DNA from: Shinisaurus crocodilurus
Taxonomy: Eukaryota; Chordata; Lepidosauria; Squamata; Shinisauridae
Length of the DNA: 64,000 nt
NCBI GenBank assembly: GCA_021292165.1
Contig: CM037877.1
Span: 210,780,715-210,844,714 of the forward strand
Reading direction: 5' to 3'
Positions 58,908 to 64,000 of this stretch are shown one piece after another. Within the stretch, counting starts at the first letter, position 1. The number at the start of each line of letters is the position of its first letter. The notes under the pieces were generated by a model that saw only the letters and a program-made list of their open reading frames with translations, did not search any database and was not told the DNA's origin. Both the position numbers and the translations under genes were made by a program.

Positions 58908-60950
58908 AGGAAGCAGTGAGTTTTTATTTGGATCAAGCACACAATCCCGCCAACTGAACAATTTGCTCTCACCACCTGGTTTAAAACTACCTGAATTTTC
59001 TACAATCAGACTTGTCAATTACAACTCATTCCCATCAAGCAATCATCCGTCATTACCAGAGGAGGTTCGCTGCAGCAAGAACTAAGAGACAAACTGCAGA
59101 ATCCTAGAAGGGCTGAAAATTTTGATATATGAAAGTTTAACTCGTCTGGTAACCTCCTAGATCTGTTCAGGGGCACAGGTGGTGAAAAAGTGCATTACTG
59201 TCATTTTACACGTGTGGGGGTGGAGAGGTCTCCTCGTGTTTTATTTTCATTACAGCCAGGAGGCATCGGCAGGTATTGGTGGGCACCCCCTCCTAATCTG
59301 GTAAGTGGCAAACTCTTTGCTGCAGGCTAATAAAAAGAGACTCAACTCCTGGCATTATATACAGCCATCCAGATTTATTTTTTTGTAGAACTGCATCAAA
59401 TCACCACCCAGATTGTAGTATTCAAGTCCTGTGTGTCCCCCACAAGGTAATGGGCTTGTACAACTAATGATGGATTAAGCTCAGTTGAACTAGGATATGC
59501 TGGCCTTTTAAAATTAGCACAGTAGAAGGTATGAGAGGGCTGTAGGCTACCTTACGTGAGAGAAGCGATGAACTGCTGAAGTATGAAAGTTCTGAAGTAC
59601 ACTAAGCCAAGTGTCAAGTCTCTTCCATTTGTGCAATATAATAGGTGCCTTCTGTGAGCAGAACTTGAGAGGTACTGAATATCCAGACAATAGCAGCCAT
59701 TTTCATGACTGCTAGAAATGAAGGTATCGGGATAGTTTAAGACATAGCTTTAGTAGAATTGAGCTGGTTTTGTTGCAAATGCTGTCCCGTGGACATACCT
59801 GTGTATGTATATAAAGGAATGTTTAATATGATTGTTTGTTGTCGCATGATCTCGTGGAGTGACTAAGATGGGACCCAGCAACTTCACTCAAGCAAAGCTA
59901 TTTTCTCCCAAGAGGCTTTTTTCACTGCTCATCTCAAAATTGTACAGTTATACCAAATTTGTGTTGCCATTTGGCTTACAGATTGCTATGTTGCATGGGT
60001 ATGCACCCTCATCTTTGATTTCCATGTTGTCTAAACCTTAATATATACTTTCCTTGATTACAGAGTTTGTGTGTGCTTGTGCCCTTAAGTTATTATATAT
60101 TAGCATGGGCATAAGTGGACCATTTGTGCCCACTGGTCCGTGGTATTCTTGGACTAGAGGGCAGAACCAGGTGGACTTCAATCTGATTCAGCAAAGCAAG
60201 GTCTAAAGCAAGCTTATATTCTCAGACCCACTTAAGTAATCTTTGTTAAGGCTTAAGAGTTTGTCATTACAAAACAAGCAGGCACAAGCCTTGAGGGTTC
60301 ATGCTCCCTCCTTCCACCCAAGCAAGCAGGGAGGAGTAGAAGATTTTGCTCCTGGCTTGCAGTATACAGTTGTTTGCCATAAACTGGGACTGGAAGCTTC
60401 TAATCTTGTCACACTATGCACAGGGAGAAGAACACGCATATGCCCAAGTTTATACCTGCTTTTTGTAATAGCAAACCATGGTTTGGTATTACATTTTAAG
60501 ACAGCTACTGAGTTTAAAGTGTAACTTCCTATGTAAAACATAAGAGTGGAGTAAAAGTGCCTTTTGAGGACACAATGTAACAACTCATGAATTATAACTG
60601 TATATAGTTTACACTATAATACCATAGACATGCACTTTCCACGTCACAGAGAAACACTGGGTTGCATCCAGTGTTAGTCCTAATTGGAGTAGACCCGTTG
60701 AAATGAATGTGACCTACACAGCCCACTGTTATGCCCTGTAACTAGTGACCCCTTGCTTCTGGAAAGTTTTGGTTGTGCAATCCTATACCTCTACTCAGAA
60801 GCAAGCCCCAGTGAGTTCAATGGAACTTACTTCCAGGTAAATGTGTAAAGGATTGCAAGCTTTAATGTTCTTACATGTTACGACAGAGTGCTAAAGAGAA
60901 GCTTAATTTCACAATCACTCCACTAATAAATCACTGTAGACTCAAGTGCA
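58908..60950 (+). other. MFSD4A: Probable 3' UTR of MFSD4A
   Basis: Downstream of the stop the sequence is largely unique and AT-rich with few repeats for about 1.7 kb, unlike the introns. This fits a long 3' UTR. AATAAA candidates are at 59329-59334 and 60925-60930. Which is used cannot be decided. A fragment of the TGGGTTGGATCC MITE (60656-60726) and a palindromic CAATCCTAT repeat (60773-60862) lie in the distal half. Confidence 0.6.
60773..60862 (+). repeat. Palindromic repeat, GCAATCCTAT family
   Basis: TGCAATCCTATACCTCTACT, CAGAAGCAAGCCCCAGTGAG, then GAACTTACTTCCAGG, ending AGGATTGCA, is a hairpin-like unit common in squamates. Confidence 0.6.
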
Positions 60951-61008
60951 AACAGCATATGAGCTACATGACCAGACATTTTGATCCTTAGTATAAAAGG
61001 CTAAATTT

Positions 61009-61222
61009 ATTGGACTGGGACTCAGGAGATCCGGGTTCTAGTCCCCGCTCGGCCATGAAACTCACTGGGTGACTTTGGGCCAGTCACTGACTCTCAGCCT
61101 AACCTACCTCACAGGGTTGTTGTGAGGATAAAATGGAGAGGGGGAGGAGGATTATGTAAGCCGCCTTGGGTTCCTTGCAGGAAAAAAGGCAGGGTATAAA
61201 TATAATAAATATAAATAATATT
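61009..61222 (+). mobile_element. Sauria SINE, 5'-truncated
   Basis: It starts at TTGGACTGGGACTCAGGAGA, with box A missing. It keeps box B (GGTTCTAGTCC), the body and the CCGCCTTGGGTTCCTTGCAG end with an ATAAATA tail. Little divergence from the copy at 43504 indicates recent insertion. Confidence 0.92.
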
Positions 61223-62250
61223 TAATCACAACCAGATCATTACAGCAGTCAATTTGCATGCCTTGAATTAAGATCAATTGAGCCTGCTACTAGTATGTTT
61301 GGAGTGTGAATCTGCAAAGCTCTGGATGAACTGTGGCTGCTGGCTCCATTGAATCAGAGTACATATCCAAAACAAAAAAAGATGCTCATGTCCCTTTGCT
61401 CAGAAAAAATAAACTGTCCTTTTGTCCTCTGCCCATTCCAACTGGTAACCACAGGACAACTAGGCAGATTTAGATTAGACACCACTGAAATTACATTGAT
61501 ATGTAACTTCTGCTGCATTTGGTGTTGTCTATGTAGAATGTTTCTCAGAATAATATTGATGCTTGCTACAAAGGCTGCAATATTTCACTTTTGAAGATGC
61601 TTTGGGAAAAGAAAATATTACATTGCTTGCTTGCTAGGAGTGGAGGGGAAAGGAGGAGTCTGGATTCATCACCCCACCCACGCAATAGATTTTGTTCAAG
61701 AGTGTGCATAGGTGCTGGATACTGCGGGTCAAGCAACTGGACCCTGCTTGCTTTTCTGCATTTAGTTCCCATTCTAAAAGGGAGATCCATCTGGGAAAGC
61801 CTGCTTCCTTGTAGAGCTTGCCCCTGCCTAGTAGGGCAAGAGCTTCAGGGCCAGCCCTGCCATGCAGCAGAGTGAAGTGATCTGCTTCAGGCAGCATCAT
61901 CATATAAGATAGATGAAGGCAGGAATTGGTGTAGGAGTGGCAGTTTCAGCAAGACTTTTGAAAGTGTGGTGCTGCTTCAGGCAGCAAATTGTCTTTGGTA
62001 AAACAAATATAAAACATCTTCAGTGGCAGCCAATTGAATTTCCTTGCTAATTCATGCTCTTCAATCAGTCCACAAATGAACTAAACAGCTGCAAATAGTT
62101 CAGATGGCATGAAGCAAAATAGCTAGACAAGGAGGAGGAGGAGGAGGAGGAGGAGGAGGAGGAGGAGGAGGATCAAGGTGTTCAGTTCCTTCCAAAGCAA
62201 GATTCTCACATTTTATCCTGATCACACACAAGTATTTTAGCTTGCCAGGC
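61223..62250. other. 3' intergenic stretch
   Basis: There is a GGA microsatellite at 62131-62172 and an AATAAA at 61408. No coding sequence or delimited transposon was recognised. Confidence 0.5.
62131..62172 (+). repeat. (GGA)14 microsatellite
   Basis: Fourteen uninterrupted GGA units. A pure tract of this length is likely polymorphic. Confidence 0.95.
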
Positions 62251-63560
62251 TACATCTGTGCTTTTGAGAGACCCACAACAGTATTTGTTAAACAATATGC
62301 ATCATTTTAATACATTTAAATCCAAGAATGGCACCATTGCTGCATATAGGCAAGAGGCAAGTTTACATTATACACTCAAGAGGGGTTCTGACAATACTTG
62401 GTGATTACAGTATTGCTGCCCTTTCAAGTATTCACAGCAAAAAGCTTACCCAAAAAACGTGCACTGCAATTGCAACTACTTTCCATTGCAAAGGAGAGTA
62501 ACATTCAAGATAACAAATTTTGTTAAAAAATATTTATTTAAAAAAATACAACTGTTTTGCAAGTCTGGTTGCACATACTTATTAACATGAATCGCTACAA
62601 TGTTTAAAGCCAACTTGCATTATTATACAAAGCAAATCCCTCTGTCAGTTCTTAATCAAAATATTCAGCATTTCCCCCCCCCCAACACTTAAAAAAAAAA
62701 GATTGCCATAACCTTTTTTTTTTGCACAAAAGTCTAAGCAATACAAAAAAGTCACCTGATTTCTCAGGAAAGACCTTCATTATGTTTGGATGTGCAATAA
62801 CCAATATAAACTAACCTTTCAAAGCAAAGCAAATCCACAAAAAGGCACTGCTGTGCAGTCCTTGAACATCTTAAGACTAATTTTGTACAATTCTTGGTCA
62901 AATCTGATACACACTCCCTTAATAAAAAATGTTTCTGAATAAGCAGATTTTCTTCCCTTTCTAACATCTCAACATTATGAAGGTCTCCCTGATATCTTAC
63001 CCAGAGGTGCTTCTAGTCAAGACAATAACACTGAAAAGTTACTTAGAACTTTGGCTATTTATGCAATTGCATTACATACCAGCATTATTTTACACAATGG
63101 CATTAACATACTGGATATATAAAAAGGTACAGATTTTTCAATTCTATAGAAAGAACAAGACTCCAAGAAGCTACTTTTCCCAGCTAACTTCACACGACTA
63201 CTGTAGCAATAAGCAAAACATTTGCCAGATATCAAGAAATCCTGACTAGACAGACAGCCAAATCCTCAAAGACAGCACACCCAAGGTTCATATGCATTGT
63301 ATGAGTTCTCTCTTTGATGTGCCAACACAGACCTCACGATATTTAGGACTGCACAGATGTTTCAGAATGTCCATGCAAGCCCAAGGCCTATCCTACTCTC
63401 TGCACTACCACAAACATTTCCCTTGGTGCTGAGGATGCAGGAGGAGGAGCTAGAGCCGATTTTACTTCCGCTGTGAAGAACAGTGCAAAGGCCTTGGGAG
63501 GAGGGCAAGGACCTATAATAAGAAATCCCTTTCCCTCCTGAAAGCCTGCTGTGCTATATA
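62250..63560 (-). other. Repeat-poor AT-rich block, possible 3' UTR of a convergent gene
   Basis: No transposon was recognised in 1.3 kb, which is unusual for this window. TTTATT on + at 62533-62538 reads AATAAA on the minus strand, so a minus-strand transcript could end near 62515. In mammals ELK4 lies convergent to MFSD4A just downstream; that order has not been checked for this species. No coding exon is visible. Confidence 0.35.
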
Positions 63561-63570
63561 CTCTTTGTAG

Positions 63571-63894
63571 CATGGCTGCAATGATTTAAATCAGAATGCA
63601 ATTATTTAATTAAATCATTGATTAAATCATCAATAAAAATCAATTTTTGGGGGGAAAATCATGATTTTTTTGCAACCCTGTCATGTAGGTAGCCTGTATG
63701 TAGCCTAGTAACTGATAATACTGGTAATGTTTTAAAAAAAAAAACATGAGGAAAGTGTTTTCTGTATAATTTGGTGTTCTTAACTATTTATTTTACTATT
63801 TGGGGGGGGGAATTGATTAAATCAAAAAAATCATTGATTTAAATTTAAAAAATGATTCCCCCCCCCCCCAAATCATGATTTTTTTGCAACCCTG
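63571..63894. mobile_element. AT-rich hAT MITE, 324 bp, perfect 8-bp TSD
   Basis: The ends CATGGCTGCAATGATTTAAA and (inverted) CAGGGTTGCAAAAAAATCAT are flanked by CTTTGTAG at 63563-63570 and 63895-63902. The interior is ATTTAAATCATTGATTAAAT-type sequence with a second internal copy of the AATCATGATTTTTTTGCAAC end at 63657-63676. No transposase. Confidence 0.88.
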
Positions 63895-64000
63895 CTTTGT
63901 AGTAAAAACAGACCCACTCCTATCACTCTTTCTTGCACGAGTCAGCCTGGAGGATTATCCTGTCTCCATTTAGAAGGTGAAGAAACAATAAACTTCTTTT

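Noticed and set aside
62131..62172. CRISPR or other spaced repeat array
   Set aside because: It is a simple GGA tract. No array of spaced repeats exists in the window, and the DNA is vertebrate.

Overview
This window is vertebrate nuclear DNA, almost certainly from a squamate reptile (lizard or snake). Three things point there. It holds one widely spaced ten-exon gene. It holds many copies of a tRNA-derived SINE whose promoter, body and 3' end match the Sauria SINE family of squamates. It also holds CR1 and L2-type LINE fragments and a dense set of small hAT and Tc1/mariner elements.

The only protein-coding gene I can support is MFSD4A, on the + strand. It has ten coding exons at 4445-4677, 28300-28498, 30529-30768, 47349-47517, 49825-49940, 51503-51676, 53137-53284, 55544-55614, 57968-58088 and 58846-58907. 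All junctions are GT..AG and the phases agree. The join is 1533 nt, giving 510 residues and a stop with no frameshift. It encodes a 12-helix major facilitator superfamily membrane protein, an orphan relative of the sodium-glucose transporter NaGLT1/MFSD4B. Exon 1 lies at the 3' edge of a CpG island (about 3240-4790) that should be the promoter. The 3' UTR starts at 58908, with candidate poly(A) signals at 59329 and 60925.

Layout: 1-3100 is 5' flank with repeats. 3240-4790 is the CpG island and exon 1. 4678-28299 is intron 1 (23.6 kb). 28300-30768 holds exons 2 and 3. 30769-47348 is intron 3 (16.6 kb), the most transposon-rich part. 47349-58907 holds exons 4-10 with introns of 0.8-2.4 kb. 58908 to about 60950 is the probable 3' UTR. 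About 62250-63560 is repeat-poor, AT-rich sequence that could be the 3' UTR of a convergent gene (ELK4 if mammalian gene order holds, unverified). An AT-rich hAT element ends the window.

The most unusual content is the transposons. Several elements can be delimited to the base because their target-site duplications (TSDs) are visible. They include a 901-bp hAT element inside a Sauria SINE, two 135-bp hairpin MITEs whose arms each carry a ZNF143/THAP11-like site, and two GC-rich hAT elements, one of which brings a CpG-island-like core into intron 3. There are also four mariner-type MITEs, and a small element joining 5S rRNA sequence to a CR1 3' tail. I found no prokaryotic, viral, CRISPR or functional RNA-gene content.
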